DNA from: Actinophytocola sp036555685
GTDB lineage: Bacteria > Actinomycetota > Actinomycetes > Mycobacteriales > Pseudonocardiaceae
Direction: 5' to 3'
DNA: 64,000 nucleotides
NCBI RefSeq assembly: GCF_036555685.1
Contig: NZ_DATBKY010000016.1
Span: 1-64,000, forward strand
The notes under the pieces were generated by a model. That model was not told the DNA's origin. It ran no database searches and saw only the letters and a list, made by a program, of their open reading frames with translations. How positions within the stretch are numbered: the stretch's first letter is position 1; every line of letters starts with the position of its first letter. Positions 1 through 6,915 of this stretch are shown here, piece by piece. The position numbers and the translations under genes were made by a program.

Positions 1-190
1 CTTGCCGCCGGGGTGGTCGTCGGGGTGCTGACCAACGGTGAGCACGAGCAGCAGGCCGCGAAGCTCGAGGCGACCGGGTTGGCGAGGGAGGGGCTACGGC
101 TGATCGCGTCGTCCCGGCTGCCGGCCGCCAAGCCGGATCCAGGGGCGTTCATCGCGGCGTGCGACCTGCTCGGCGTCCCGGCTGGCGAAC
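1..190 (+). pseudogene. 3' part of a HAD-superfamily hydrolase, truncated
   Basis: Reading frame 1 is open from the first base and gives a HAD-like stretch: a strand ending in LTNG (motif II), then a segment with SSRLPAAKPDPGAF, the motif III lysine region of haloacid-dehalogenase phosphatases. After about base 190 the expected motif IV (GD..xxD) is replaced by sequence with no HAD character, although the frame stays open to 444. The homology stops where an opposite-strand regulator remnant begins, so this looks like a rearrangement junction and not a natural terminus. The 5' part lies outside the window. Confidence 0.6.
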
Positions 191-682
191 GTCCGTTCGG
201 TGCGCCGGGCGGGATCCGCGGTCAGTGCGACCGCACGCTTCAAGAAGGCGGCCGCGGCTGCCATTCCGCCACGTGCCTGCGCGCGGCCGGACGACGCATC
301 GAGCTCGGCGGCGACCTGTTCGTCCCTGCCAGGGTGGCGTGGGCCTGGTGCCAGGCCCGCCGGTCGGGATCGACCTGGGGGTCTGTTGCCTCGGCCAGCG
401 CGAGGTGGGCCGCCTGGCGCGCTCGGAGCGATGCGGAACGGTAGGCGACCGACCGGACCAGGGGATGCCGGAACCGCACCCGCGCGCCGACCTCCAGCAA
501 GCCTGCTTCTGCGGCCGGTGTCGCCGCCTCGGCTCGAATTCGCAGGCGCTCGGCGGCCCGCCACAGCAGCACCGGATCTCCGACCGGTTCGGCCGCCGCC
601 ACGAGCAGCAGCCCCCGGCTCTCGGTGGGAAGCGCTCCGGGCGCCTGCGGAAGCTTTCCTCGATCCGTCCCGACAGCGGCAT
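185..682 (-). pseudogene. Frameshifted fragment of a LuxR-family ATPase regulator
   Basis: The minus strand carries pieces of one protein in different frames. They are a segment with GRIEESFRRR near 660, then LLLVAAAEPVGDPVLLW followed by GARVRFRHPLVRSVAYR (about 600-320), then AAAFLKRAVALTADPARR in another frame (about 265-190). These match, in order, the middle of large LuxR regulators with an AAA ATPase domain. At least two frameshifts are needed to join them, and both the Walker A part and the C-terminal HTH are missing. It is a decayed gene fragment abutting the HAD remnant. Confidence 0.6.
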
Positions 683-1015
683 CGCATCCGGGAGGGCGAA
701 TCCGCCGGCCAGCTCAGCTGGCGTCAGGCCCTAGAAAATTTATGGCGGCCGGAGTAGACATCCAGCGGCCGGTGTGTGTAATGTTCTGCTCGTACCGAGA
801 GAGACAACGTTACGCGAGCGCGGGAGATGACGTAACTACCCGCGAGGTGAGGCAACACGGTCAGGCAGCACGGAGCCACGCAGCAGACCGGTTCGGCTGG
901 CGACCGGGCAGGACCCGGGACCATGCAGTGAAGAGGCGAAGAGGTAGCTGGTCCCGAGCTAGTGCAGTGCAAGACGCGGGCGAAGTCTGGTGCCCGTGGA
1001 GTAGTGAAGAAGGCG

Positions 1016-1063
1016 GTCAGGTGTGCCGGAACCGATCAGTGAAGTGGTTCCGGCACACCTGGC
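1016..1063. terminator. Strong stem-loop, terminator-like or structured RNA
   Basis: Arms 1018-1033 and 1046-1061 pair perfectly over 16 bp around a 12-nt loop (core GTGTGCCGGAACC / GGTTCCGGCACAC), and weaker pairs extend outward. No T-run follows, so it is not a textbook intrinsic terminator. Its length makes chance unlikely. There is no gene immediately upstream on either strand. Confidence 0.6.
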
Positions 1064-1203
1064 TATCAGGTAAGGAATTTCAGGAGAGAAGGGAGAGGGC
1101 GCATCATTGGATCGCCCGCCCTGGCTGTCTCTCGCCGGGCGGGTACCGCAGGCCCATCGGATTGGTAGGTGGTTCTCGGTTACTGATACGCGATCCCCGC
1201 ACG

Positions 1204-1315
1204 GTCCGTTTCTCGACCGGACATAGCGGGTGCACAACGCCGACTCACGGTCGGCTGACAATGGTGAAACCCAACCCCTGGGCCCCTGGATGCCGTGCCC
1301 GGCACCCAGGGGCCC
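1204..1315 (+). promoter_or_regulatory. Triple-hairpin leader upstream of MerR gene
   Basis: Three stem-loops follow one another. They are 1204-1222 (GTCCG/CGGAC), 1239-1255 (GCCGAC/GTCGGC) and 1280-1315 (GGGCCCCTGG/CCAGGGGCCC, with an inner TGCCG/CGGCA stem). The last ends nine bases before the ribosome-binding sequence GGAGGTGG of the MerR gene, a position typical of attenuators or ribosome-access switches. Function is inferred from position only. Confidence 0.4.
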
Positions 1316-1333
1316 TTATGACGTGGAGGTGGA

Positions 1334-1696
1334 ATGATCCCTGACCAACCCGACGCGACCGCGCCGAACGCGGGCGACAAGTTCGATGATGAGCACTACC
1401 CCGGCTATACCATGGGCCGGGCCGCGGACATGCTGGGCACCACCCAGGGATTCCTGCGCAGCCTCGATGAGAACGGGCTGATCCAACCGCAGCGTTCCGC
1501 CGGCGGGCACCGCCGCTACTCCCGTCACCAGCTGCGCTTGGCCGCGCGTGTGCGGGAACTGGTCACTCAGGGCACCCCGGTCGACGCGGCCTGCCGCATC
1601 ATCAGCCTCGAAGACGAACTCCACGAAGCCCAGCAATCTAACGCCCAGCAACGCGACGCCCAAAACCGCGGCGCCGAGATCCGTTCCTCCGAGTGA
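1334..1696 (+). CDS. MerR-family transcriptional regulator
   Basis: A 120-residue protein with one N-terminal MerR winged helix. Residues about 25-60 include YTMGRAADMLG (helix-turn-helix), the bend before LIQPQRS, and GGHRRYSRHQL (wing). A short coiled helix rich in Glu, Gln and Asn follows (about 90-120), with no effector-binding domain and no metal-ligand cysteines. Such short MerR proteins are common in actinobacteria, and their ligands are mostly unknown. GGAGGTGG lies directly before the ATG. The gene stands alone between the hairpin-rich leader and a CRISPR-like relic, so its target is not evident. Confidence 0.8.
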   Translation: MIPDQPDATAPNAGDKFDDEHYPGYTMGRAADMLGTTQGFLRSLDENGLIQPQRSAGGHRRYSRHQLRLAARVRELVTQGTPVDAACRIISLEDELHEAQQSNAQQRDAQNRGAEIRSSE

Positions 1697-2105
1697 ATCT
1701 GTGCTGGTGTGCCTCCCCGCGGCTCACCGGCGCACGACGGAACCGTCGCCGGCGAGATCTGGTCCTTCGGTCGTCCCCGCACCCGCGGGGCTGTTCCCCC
1801 GCGCCGACACCGGCGATGATCGACGCGCCGTCGTCCTCGCGCCCGCGGTGGGTGTTCCCACCTGGTAGCCCTGCTCGGGCGGGGATGTCCGCGTCGTCCG
1901 TGCGCTCGCGGGTTGTTCCTCGGCCGGGTCGCGCTCATTCGGGCCGGTGGCCGGGCCGACCTCCCCGCGGCGTTGACACCAACGCCACCGACAGCGAACC
2001 GGGCGGTGGAGATGCCTTCTCCCGATGGGGCCGCCTGGGTTGCTTGACTCTATGTGACATCGCTCTGCATTCTGGGGAGGTAGTCGTCTCTGGCGGAGAT
2101 TGGCT
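1697..2105. other. Intergenic region holding the CRISPR-like relic
   Basis: Roughly 400 bases without a gene. The middle holds the degenerate repeats. The last 150 bases show a drop in GC (around 2040-2090) and a Shine-Dalgarno-like GGCGGAG at 2092-2098 that serves the downstream HTH gene. No other structure was recognised. Confidence 0.5.
1770..1920. CRISPR. Degenerate type I-E-like CRISPR repeat relic
   Basis: Three GC-rich repeats resemble actinobacterial type I-E repeats. Copy A is 1770-1798 (GTCGTCCCCGC-ACCC-GCGGGG core, ending TGTTCCC), copy B 1830-1859 and copy C about 1893-1920. A and B start exactly 60 bases apart and C starts 63 after B, fitting a 29-nt repeat plus about 32-nt spacer. 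Each copy carries its own substitutions or an indel, and a weaker trace lies near 1709. The inner part of A forms a 6-bp stem. No cas gene is present, so it would be a decayed, inactive array. Confidence 0.45.
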
Positions 2106-2381
2106 GTGACGACAACATCTATGGACGAATCTGCCGCACATCCTGGCTATCTGCCGCAGTTCAGAAGAGTGGCGTCTGTAGCTCAGGACGTGGGCGTGTC
2201 TCCGATGACGTTGTATCGGATGATCAGCGAGGGGCAGTATCCGGCGGTTCGGATCCGGACCCGGCTCGTCGTTCCTGTTGAGGACGCCTCCGAGGTGGGG
2301 CGTGATCATCTGCCGAGGCTGAGGACTTCCAAACCCGCATGGCCGCCAACACAACGAACCTCGGCCATGATCTCTCCATGA
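2106..2381 (+). CDS. Excisionase-like helix-turn-helix protein
   Basis: About 91 residues with one MerR/excisionase-type DNA-binding domain: VASVAQDVGVSPMTLYRMI, then a short wing with YPAVRIRTRLVVP. This is the fold of small directionality factors (Xis) and AlpA-like proteins of integrative elements. The GTG at 2106 is preferred because GGCGGAG ends seven bases upstream; an in-frame TTG at 2100 is too close. The C-terminus after about residue 70 looks unconserved. It lies 22 bases from a tRNA 3'-end fragment, as in actinomycete integrative elements, but no integrase gene is present. Confidence 0.65.
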   Translation: MTTTSMDESAAHPGYLPQFRRVASVAQDVGVSPMTLYRMISEGQYPAVRIRTRLVVPVEDASEVGRDHLPRLRTSKPAWPPTQRTSAMISP

Positions 2382-2403
2382 CCAGGTTCGAAAGAATCAT
2401 TCC

Positions 2404-2448
2404 TGGTGTCCCCGGCAGGATTCGAACCTGTGACCTGCCGCTTAGGAG
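2404..2448 (-). other. tRNA 3'-end fragment, probable attachment-site scar
   Basis: Read on the minus strand these 45 bases are the 3' part of a tRNA. They hold an anticodon-loop-like CTCCTAA, the 3' side of the anticodon stem, a variable loop, a T arm with GGTTCGAATCC, a 7-nt acceptor strand CGGGGAC, a discriminator A and an encoded CCA. The 5' half of a tRNA is not found on the 5' side (2449-2520). If CCT is the anticodon, the source would be tRNA-Arg(CCU). Integration into a tRNA 3' end leaves just such a duplicate. Confidence 0.65.
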
Positions 2449-2576
2449 TTGGTCATTGTCCGGCGATCGAATCAGCCACTCGCGCTGGCAGTTGGCTAGA
2501 CGCCATTCTTGCTCGGTTGTGTGAGCCGACTTACTGTGCATGAGCAGCGAGTCCCCCCGATAGATGGAGGGGGACC

Positions 2577-3224
2577 GTGCGTCGGATCATCGTGTTGCCG
2601 CTGGTCGGGTTTCCGTTGGAAGTTGGTTCAGCGCTGGCCGCGGTCGCGGAGGTTGTTGCGGGCGTCGCGCCTGAGCGGCTTGTGATCGCGGGTCTGCGGT
2701 TCGGGCCGGCTGGGTGCGCAATTGATGGTCGGGTGGGGGTCGGCGAGCGGGAGTTGGTGGCGGCTGTTGATCAGCTTCGCGCCACACATCGGGGAGCGAT
2801 CGACGTCTTGGGCCTGGACGAGTTGCATCGGCTGGCTGGCGAGCGATGTGGCCGCGGTGTCGGCGAGCAACTGGGCCTTCAGCCCGTACCCACCGTGTAC
2901 GGTGTCGCGCCCGGCTGGTCGGTTGTCGCGCGCCGACGGCGGGTCCGGCCAGGCACCTTGCCAGCCGGTACGAGTGCTCTTTCCGCGGCGCGTGCTCTTG
3001 GTGGTTCGGTCGTCCTCGGTGACTCCGGGCGTCTGGGTGTCGGGCGAGTTGTGACCAGGCACGCGGACGCGGTGGAGACACTCATGGGTGTGGAAGCCGG
3101 CGCGCCGGTCGACGAGACCACTGTCGACGCTCGGGTTGATCGGCACCGGTACTCCGAGCGGGGACTCGTCGTCCTCACGATCGACGACGACGGGCAAGCG
3201 AGCGCGGAGTGCCAGACGCTCTGA
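2577..3224 (+). CDS. Hypothetical protein, not recognised
   Basis: A 215-codon frame starting at GTG with GGAGGGGG directly upstream. The product is Val/Gly/Arg-rich, begins VLPLVGFPLEVGSALAAV and has no family I recognise. Third-position GC is lower than in neighbouring genes, and the opposite strand is also open, so coding status is uncertain. The start sits in a small inverted repeat (GTCCCCC / GGGGGAC, about 2551-2574). It may belong to the accessory region that ends near the tRNA fragment. Confidence 0.35.
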   Translation: MRRIIVLPLVGFPLEVGSALAAVAEVVAGVAPERLVIAGLRFGPAGCAIDGRVGVGERELVAAVDQLRATHRGAIDVLGLDELHRLAGERCGRGVGEQLGLQPVPTVYGVAPGWSVVARRRRVRPGTLPAGTSALSAARALGGSVVLGDSGRLGVGRVVTRHADAVETLMGVEAGAPVDETTVDARVDRHRYSERGLVVLTIDDDGQASAECQTL

Positions 3225-3238
3225 CAGGGTTGGCTCTG

Positions 3239-3661
3239 CTACTGCAGTTCGTCCGGGATGAGCTTCAGGCTGATCGAGTTGATGCAGTAGCGCTGGTCGG
3301 TGGGTGTGGGGTAGCCCTCGCCTTCGAAGACGTGGCCCAGGTGGCTGTGGCAGTTGGCGCAGAGGACCTCGGTGCGGGCCATGCCCAGGGAGCGGTCCTC
3401 GCGGAGGATGACCGCCGCGTTCTCGGGGGCGTAGAACGACGGCCAGCCGCAATGCGAGTCGAACTTGGTGTCGCTTCGGAAGAGTTCCGCGCCGCAGGCC
3501 CGGCATTCGTAGACGCCGACCGCCTTGGTGTCGGTGTACTCGCCGGTCCACGGGCGCTCCGTGCCGGCCTGGCGCAGGACCGCGTACTCCTCGGGCGTCA
3601 GCTCCTTGCGCCATTCCTCGTCCGTCTTCACCACGTTCGGGGCGGCTAGCTCCTGGCTCAT
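3239..3661 (-). CDS. msrB: Peptide-methionine (R)-S-oxide reductase MsrB
   Basis: A cytosolic repair enzyme that reduces methionine R-sulfoxide in proteins, recycled by thioredoxin. The 140-residue product is full length for MsrB. It shows zinc-ligand pairs CRAC (C53, C56) and CANC (C101, C104), the conserved SHCGWPSF and GHVF stretches, and the catalytic cysteine in RYCINS (C126). ATG 3661 is preferred; an in-frame GTG lies three codons upstream. The preceding minus-strand gene ends 10 bases upstream, so the two are probably co-transcribed. Confidence 0.95.
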   Translation of the reverse strand: MSQELAAPNVVKTDEEWRKELTPEEYAVLRQAGTERPWTGEYTDTKAVGVYECRACGAELFRSDTKFDSHCGWPSFYAPENAAVILREDRSLGMARTEVLCANCHSHLGHVFEGEGYPTPTDQRYCINSISLKLIPDELQ

Positions 3662-3671
3662 GCCATCCACG

Positions 3672-3995
3672 TTACTTGGCGAGCGCCGAGATCGCGTACA
3701 CCAGCGCGTCCCACAACGTCACGGTCACGCCCAGCAGGATCAGCAGCACGAGGATGCTCGCCATCAGCTTGCGATGCCCGCCCAGCCGGTTCGCGGACGC
3801 GGCGAAGTCCGTCATGTCCGACAGGTAGCCCTCGACCGTGAAGCTGGGGTGCACCTGACGCTGCCGCTGGAGGTGCTCGGCGAAGGCCCGGGCCTCCGGA
3901 TCGTTCGGGTCCAGGCCCAGCAACTCGTCGCTGAACAGCGGATCCACCCCGCGGCGCGGGTTCTCCTCCGGCTCCTGGATCCCGTTCACCGACAT
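3672..3995 (-). CDS. Small membrane-anchored protein of unknown function
   Basis: The 107-residue product has a soluble N-terminal part rich in Asp, Glu and Pro (LFSDELLGLDPNDPEARAF, about 22-40), an amphipathic middle and one C-terminal hydrophobic segment near 80-100 (ILVLLILLGVTVTLWDALV). It would be tail-anchored. ATG 3995 follows a GTGGGGG ribosome site; the longer frame upstream runs into the divergent LigD gene and is rejected. It lies just upstream of msrB and 22 bases from the divergent start. I cannot assign a function. Confidence 0.75.
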   Translation of the reverse strand: MSVNGIQEPEENPRRGVDPLFSDELLGLDPNDPEARAFAEHLQRQRQVHPSFTVEGYLSDMTDFAASANRLGGHRKLMASILVLLILLGVTVTLWDALVYAISALAK

Positions 3996-4017
3996 GCCCC
4001 CACGGTAACCTGACGCC

Positions 4018-5061
4018 GTGGCGGAGGCGATCGAACTGACCGTGGGCGAGCGCACGGTCCGGGTGTCCAACCCGGGCAAGACCTACTTCGCGGAGAAGGG
4101 GATCACCAAGGGCGACGTCGTCCAGTACTTCCTCGCCGTGGGCGAGGGCATCCTGGGCGCGCTGCGCGACCGGCCGACCACGCTCGAGCGCTGGCCGGGC
4201 GGCGTCTTCGAGGGCGCCAAGCTCTCCACCCGCGCCGACAACCGCGGCGACGCCTTCTACCAGAAGCGCGCTCCCAAGGGCGCCCCCGACTACGTCGAGA
4301 CCGCCCGCATCACCTTCCCCAGCGGCCGGCCCGCCGACGAGGTCTGCCCGACCGAGCTCGCCGTGGTCGCCTGGGCGGTCAACCTCGGCACGCTGACCTT
4401 CCACCCCTGGCCGGTCCGCCGACCGGAGGTCGACCACCCCGACCAGCTGCGCGTCGACCTCGACCCCCAGCCAGGGACGTCGTTCAAGGACGCCGTCACG
4501 GTGGCCCACGAGCTGCGCGGGCTTCTCGACGAGCTCGGCATGGCCGGCTTCCCGAAGACGTCCGGCGGCCGCGGCATGCACGTCTACGTCCCGATCGAGC
4601 CGCGCTGGAGCTTCGTCGAGGCGCGCCGGGCGCTGATCGCGCTCGGCCGGGAGCTCGCCCGGCGCATGCCCGACCAGGTGACCGTCAACTGGTGGAAGGA
4701 GGAGCGCGGCGAGCGGATCTTCATCGACTTCAACCAGATGGCCCGCGACCGCACGATCGCCTGCGCCTACTCGATCCGCCCGACGCCCCGCGCGCTCGTC
4801 TCCGCCCCGCTGACCTGGGACGAGATCGACGACGTCGCGCCCGGCGACTTCGACGTGCACACGATGCCGGCCCGCTTCGCGAAGGTCGGTGACCTGCACG
4901 CCGGCGTCGCCGAGCAGGCCTACTCGCTCGAGCCGCTCCTGGAGATGGTGGCCCGCGACGAGCGCGACGGCCAGGGCGACATGCCCTACCCGCCCGAGTA
5001 CCCGAAGATGGCCGGCGAGCCCAAGCGCGTCCAGCCGTCGCGGGCACGCCCGGCGGAGTGA
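4018..5061 (+). CDS. ligD: LigD-type NHEJ polymerase (PolDom)
   Basis: A stand-alone primase-polymerase of the archaeo-eukaryotic primase superfamily. It fills gaps and adds nucleotides, preferring ribonucleotides, at double-strand breaks during non-homologous end joining with Ku and a ligase. The 347-residue product has the metal-binding pair in RVDLDP (D147, D149), a third aspartate in FIDFNQ (D237) and the TSGGRGMHVYVP block (181-192). No ligase or phosphoesterase domain is fused. The GTG start is 22 bases from the divergent membrane-protein gene. Ku is not in this window; a LigC-type ligase lies 3.6 kb downstream. Confidence 0.92.
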   Translation: MAEAIELTVGERTVRVSNPGKTYFAEKGITKGDVVQYFLAVGEGILGALRDRPTTLERWPGGVFEGAKLSTRADNRGDAFYQKRAPKGAPDYVETARITFPSGRPADEVCPTELAVVAWAVNLGTLTFHPWPVRRPEVDHPDQLRVDLDPQPGTSFKDAVTVAHELRGLLDELGMAGFPKTSGGRGMHVYVPIEPRWSFVEARRALIALGRELARRMPDQVTVNWWKEERGERIFIDFNQMARDRTIACAYSIRPTPRALVSAPLTWDEIDDVAPGDFDVHTMPARFAKVGDLHAGVAEQAYSLEPLLEMVARDERDGQGDMPYPPEYPKMAGEPKRVQPSRARPAE

Positions 5062-5062
5062 G

Positions 5063-5524
5063 TCAGGTCCCGCGGCGCCACGGCAGGCAGCCGGCCGAGT
5101 CGATGCGCTCGCCCTTGCGGACGGTCACCGAGCCCGGCTTGTTGACCACGCCGTTCTTGATCACGTCGCCGCGCGCGTCGCTGCGGCTCCAGTAGCAGCC
5201 GCCGGCGTTCGTGCCGTTCGGGCCCTCTGTCCGGTAGGTCCCGGGCTGCACGTCCACGCCCACCAGGAACAGGCCGTCGGAGAACTCCGCCTTCGGGCCC
5301 GGAGGCGGAGTCGCGGTCACCGTCGCGGTGATCGTCTTCGTCTCGAACTGGGTCGCGGTGATCGTCACCCGGGTCGCGGCGGGCGGCTCGCCCCCGGACG
5401 AGTTGGAGCTCGCGACAGTCCCCACGATCGCGGCCACCGCGGTGACCACGATCCCCGCGACGGTCAGGACCAGCCACGGCCAGAGTGGCCACCGGTGCCC
5501 CGTACCGCTGGTCTCCTTCTCCAT
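5063..5524 (-). CDS. Membrane-anchored protein with a small extracytoplasmic domain
   Basis: The 153-residue product has one N-terminal transmembrane helix (about 13-38), a Thr/Pro-rich linker (about 45-78) and a C-terminal domain with GVDVQPGTYRTEGP and GGCYWSR. That domain is common in secreted actinobacterial proteins of unknown function and is probably a beta-sandwich; its two cysteines (GGCYW and SAGCLPW) may pair. It is convergent with ligD, with almost no space between stop codons. Confidence 0.75.
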   Translation of the reverse strand: MEKETSGTGHRWPLWPWLVLTVAGIVVTAVAAIVGTVASSNSSGGEPPAATRVTITATQFETKTITATVTATPPPGPKAEFSDGLFLVGVDVQPGTYRTEGPNGTNAGGCYWSRSDARGDVIKNGVVNKPGSVTVRKGERIDSAGCLPWRRGT

Positions 5525-5734
5525 TCCCGCTCCTTGCGCCGCTGCCTGGCAGTCGTCACGTCGTCCGTTTCCGTTACGGTTTCACCGAACGTGCCCCGGT
5601 CTGGCGCCGTTCCAACGCCCTGACCACGGATTTCTAGCCGCGCACGACCCGATGGTGCGAACCGGAGTTGATTTCGGCCCACTCAAGAGGAAGCATCGAT
5701 AGGGACCGGCGAACTCCGAGCCGAGAGGGGCATC

Positions 5735-5935
5735 GTGTCGCAGCCGTACGTCGTTCGCTATGTCGGCGGGCCACTCGACGGTCGGGTGGACACGCTGGCC
5801 GAGCTGCCCGACGAACCGCGCAGCACGGTGACCCACGTGCACCTGCACGAAGGTCCGAAGATCGTTCATCACTACGACCTCTGCTACGCCGTCGAGTACG
5901 GCTGCGAGTACCGCGTCCGCGCCGAGGAAGAGTAG
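5735..5935 (+). CDS. Small conserved-looking hypothetical protein
   Basis: A 66-residue acidic protein starting at GTG, preceded by GAGAGGGG. It begins SQPYVVRYVGGPLDGRVD and contains THVHLHEGPKIVHHYDLCY, giving a cluster of histidines that could bind metal (inference only). The pattern VxYxGGPLDGR recurs in small actinobacterial proteins of unknown role. There is no operon partner; neighbours are on the opposite strand. Confidence 0.6.
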   Translation: MSQPYVVRYVGGPLDGRVDTLAELPDEPRSTVTHVHLHEGPKIVHHYDLCYAVEYGCEYRVRAEEE

Positions 5936-6009
5936 TACTGACGGCGTTCGCGCAATACGCCCATTCGTGGTCGAAACGCGGCCAATCCGGCCACGCACCG
6001 CGAGATCGG

Positions 6010-6846
6010 CTAGCGATGTACCGCCAGATCGGTGACAACAGGACGGTGATCGGAGGCCAATGTGTCGACGACCACCGAATCGAGCGCCCGCACTCCCGGT
6101 GAGACGGTGACGTAGTCGATCCGCTTCTGGGGCACGTCCGCCGGATACGTCAGGCCGGGTTCGGCCGACGTCCACGCATCTGACAGGTGCATCCACAGTG
6201 GAGCGAGTTCGGGTGCGTCCGGCTCCGCGTTGAAGTCGCCCAGCAGCACCTGCCGCGCGCCGCCCGGGTCCTCGGACAGGATCCGCAACGTGTCGGCAAC
6301 CTGCATCTCCCGCACCGCGGGGTCCGGCCGGTAGTCGAGGTGTGTCGTGTAGACGTGCACGGGGATCCCGTGCACCAGCACGACCGCCTCGGCGAACCCG
6401 GGCGCCGGCGCGGGCACCGGGTTCGGGTCCTGGGTGGACAGTCGGGTGATCCAGTGGTTCTCCGCGCGCAGGATCGGGTAGCGGCTCAGCACCGCGACCC
6501 CGTACCGCCGCCGCGGCGCGCCCTCGGTCAGCGGCGGCAGGTCGTAGATCGGCGCGAAGAACACCCGCATGTGCAACAACTCCGCGAGGTCGCGAGCCTC
6601 GTCGCGGAAGTCGCTTCGCGCGTCCCAGTGCACGTCGACCTCCTCGAGGCCGACGACGTCAGCGCCGCTGTCGCGGATCACCGTCGCGGTCCGGGCGAGG
6701 TCCAGCGCGCCGTCGGAGCCGATGCCGGTGTGGATGTTGTAGTTCATCACCCGCAGCGCGACGTCGCGGCCGGGCGTGGCCGACGCCGCGGGGGTGGCGA
6801 CGGACAGGGCGAGAAGTGCGGCCAGGAGCAGGGAAATCCGGCGCAT
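6010..6846 (-). CDS. Secreted endonuclease/exonuclease/phosphatase-family protein
   Basis: The 278-residue product begins with a clear signal peptide (MRRISLLLAALLALSVATPAASA). The EEP fold follows: NYNIHTGIG (metal-site Asn), GLEEVDVH (metal Glu), HVYTTHLD, GDFNAEPDA and SDHRPVV, the full catalytic set of DNase I-like metal-dependent phosphodiesterases. The substrate could be nucleic acid, a phospholipid or a sugar phosphate; the sequence does not decide. Length and motif order are complete, so it should be active outside the cell. A short tandem repeat lies just upstream. Confidence 0.88.
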   Translation of the reverse strand: MRRISLLLAALLALSVATPAASATPGRDVALRVMNYNIHTGIGSDGALDLARTATVIRDSGADVVGLEEVDVHWDARSDFRDEARDLAELLHMRVFFAPIYDLPPLTEGAPRRRYGVAVLSRYPILRAENHWITRLSTQDPNPVPAPAPGFAEAVVLVHGIPVHVYTTHLDYRPDPAVREMQVADTLRILSEDPGGARQVLLGDFNAEPDAPELAPLWMHLSDAWTSAEPGLTYPADVPQKRIDYVTVSPGVRALDSVVVDTLASDHRPVVTDLAVHR

Positions 6847-6859
6847 TCGAAGACCTTTC

Positions 6860-6903
6860 GTGCAGTGCCCGTGAAGTGCCTGTGCAGTGCCTGTGAAGCG
6901 CCC
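6860..6903. repeat. 22-bp tandem repeat, two copies
   Basis: Units 6860-6881 and 6882-6903 match at 19 of 22 positions (GTGCAGTGCCYGTGAAGYGCCY). The perfect inverted repeat CGTGCC-G-GGCACG follows at 6903-6915. The block fills the gap between the start of the EEP gene and the stop of the upstream lipoprotein gene, so it may act in termination or 5' leader function. Confidence 0.6.
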
Positions 6904-6915
6904 GTGCCGGGCACG

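Larger units (their letters stand above)
683..1333. other. Long non-coding stretch with several strong inverted repeats
   Basis: About 650 bases hold no credible gene; open frames here resemble no protein family and lack ribosome sites. The stretch is lower in GC than its surroundings. It contains a possible interleaved stem pair at 809-844 (GTTACG with CGTAAC, CGCGGG with CCCGCG), a very strong hairpin at 1016-1063, a 7-bp stem at 1115-1143, and three hairpins just upstream of the MerR gene. It could be a structured leader or a decayed element end. Confidence 0.5.

Noticed and set aside
1697..2105. A functional CRISPR-Cas locus
   Set aside because: Repeats are degenerate, few and uneven in spacing, and no cas gene is present.
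2628..3200. A transposase gene on the minus strand of the orphan ORF
   Set aside because: The minus-strand frames show no DDE or HUH motifs and no terminal repeats could be identified around them.
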